Of a stretch of DNA of 64,000 nt, positions 63,419-64,000 are shown one piece after another; the first letter of the stretch is position 1, and every line of letters begins with the position of its first letter. This DNA is from Dactylonectria macrodidyma (Eukaryota > Ascomycota > Sordariomycetes > Hypocreales > Nectriaceae): assembly GCA_020744425.1 (NCBI GenBank), contig JAGMUV010000034.1, positions 496,001-560,000 on the forward strand. The letters run 5' to 3'. Both the position numbers and the translations under genes were made by a program. The notes under the pieces are model-generated. The model saw only the letters and a list, made by a program, of their open reading frames with translations, did not search any database and was not told where the DNA came from.

Positions 63419-64000
63419 GGTGCTATATACTGCTACTGCTGTGACTGTGGACCGAAGTGTTCCTTTTATTTATTTATTTTTATTTTTTTATTTGTAGACT
63501 GTCCCAGCCGCTCTTGTGGCAGCTATGCAGCGTACGACTACAAGTACAGGTGCTCCCGCCTCTAGGTTTCAGATCACAAGCTCGTTCCTGGCCAGAACTG
63601 CTTCCTCCTCCGCTTGAACACGGTAGCCCCTCCACTAATAGTCTTCCTAACTGTTCTGTGTCTCTGACTTGTCAGGCCTTTCCTGGCCCTCCTCTGCTTC
63701 TGTATACCGATAATCACTCGTCTGCAGTAAATTAAGCACTGTGGATGGGGCAGAGGGCCCCGTCCTGCGATGATCTTGGTTGCTTGTTCTGTATGTCTGC
63801 AGTGTGCTTCATTGAGTGCCGATGTGACCGTATGTGTGGCAGCGGAAGTGTCTGTGGCTTGCTTGTTGATGTGTTCCAGGTCTGTGTTGACTTGAGGCCG
63901 TGTAGACGTTGTTACAACAAAAAACGCGTCAAGACACGTCTCGTGGAGCAACGGTCTGCTGGGGCACAGGTTAACTGTGAAGTTGCAAAATATGTCGTGT
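63419..64000. other. Window end, no supportable gene
   Basis: A T/A-rich simple run (TTTATTTATTTTTATTTTTTT) lies near 63466. A minus-strand open frame at 63574-63951 has no recognisable domain. Confidence 0.4.

Noticed and set aside
63574..63951. Minus-strand frame of 125 codons with a basic C-terminus
   Set aside because: Low-complexity and no recognisable motif; next to a solo LTR. It could be chance or decayed retrotransposon DNA.

Overview
The window is nuclear DNA of a filamentous ascomycete, most likely a Eurotiales mould (Aspergillus/Penicillium type). The evidence is genes with 44-130 nt introns carrying GT-AG borders and CTAAC/CTGAC branch sites, fungal metabolic gene families, and fungal transposon families (hAT, Fot/pogo, Tc1, piggyBac, Helitron, Ty1/copia, Ty3/gypsy). 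All exon structures were built by eye from reading-frame continuity.

Layout. 0-0.8 kb: 3' end of a carboxylesterase gene. 3.5-12.1 kb: a transposon block holding an intact hAT element, a Helitron fragment, a solo LTR, a Fot-type element with one frameshift, and an apparently intact Tc1 element sitting inside an old hAT end. 12.2-24.8 kb: a metabolic island with a decayed FAD monooxygenase, two isocyanide synthase (DIT1/PvcA) genes, a secreted amidase, a monocarboxylate-type MFS transporter and a DJ-1/PfpI protein of isonitrile hydratase type. One isocyanide synthase is broken by a 558-bp MITE; the other is intact.

25-57 kb: a stack of nested transposons. hAT-B (27.7-36.4 kb) contains Fot-A, which contains hAT-C. 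Fot-D (from 37.1 kb) contains hAT-E, which contains MITE-F. From 43.0 to 54.9 kb lies a large element with perfect 111-bp terminal inverted repeats. It encodes a RecQ-like helicase and, convergently, a DUF6589-like protein. It is interrupted by a copia retrotransposon (itself carrying an 893-bp MITE) and, in its right terminal repeat, by its own 644-bp deletion derivative with a 9-bp target duplication. I know no named superfamily with this gene pair. A piggyBac element follows.

57-64 kb: a gypsy relic holding a 425-bp TRIM whose primer binding site and polypurine tract resemble those of the copia element, a short-chain dehydrogenase gene with a solo-LTR-like remnant in its first intron, an array of ~69-bp repeats, a Dal5-type MFS transporter, and a solo LTR.

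How the genes may work together. Isocyanide synthases turn an amino-acid amine into an isocyanide; the DJ-1 protein could hydrate an isocyanide to an N-formyl compound, the amidase could act on amides, and the MFS protein could export product. This is inferred from families and proximity only. Most transposases carry few lesions, and many insertions keep exact target duplications and identical terminal repeats, so much of the activity looks recent.
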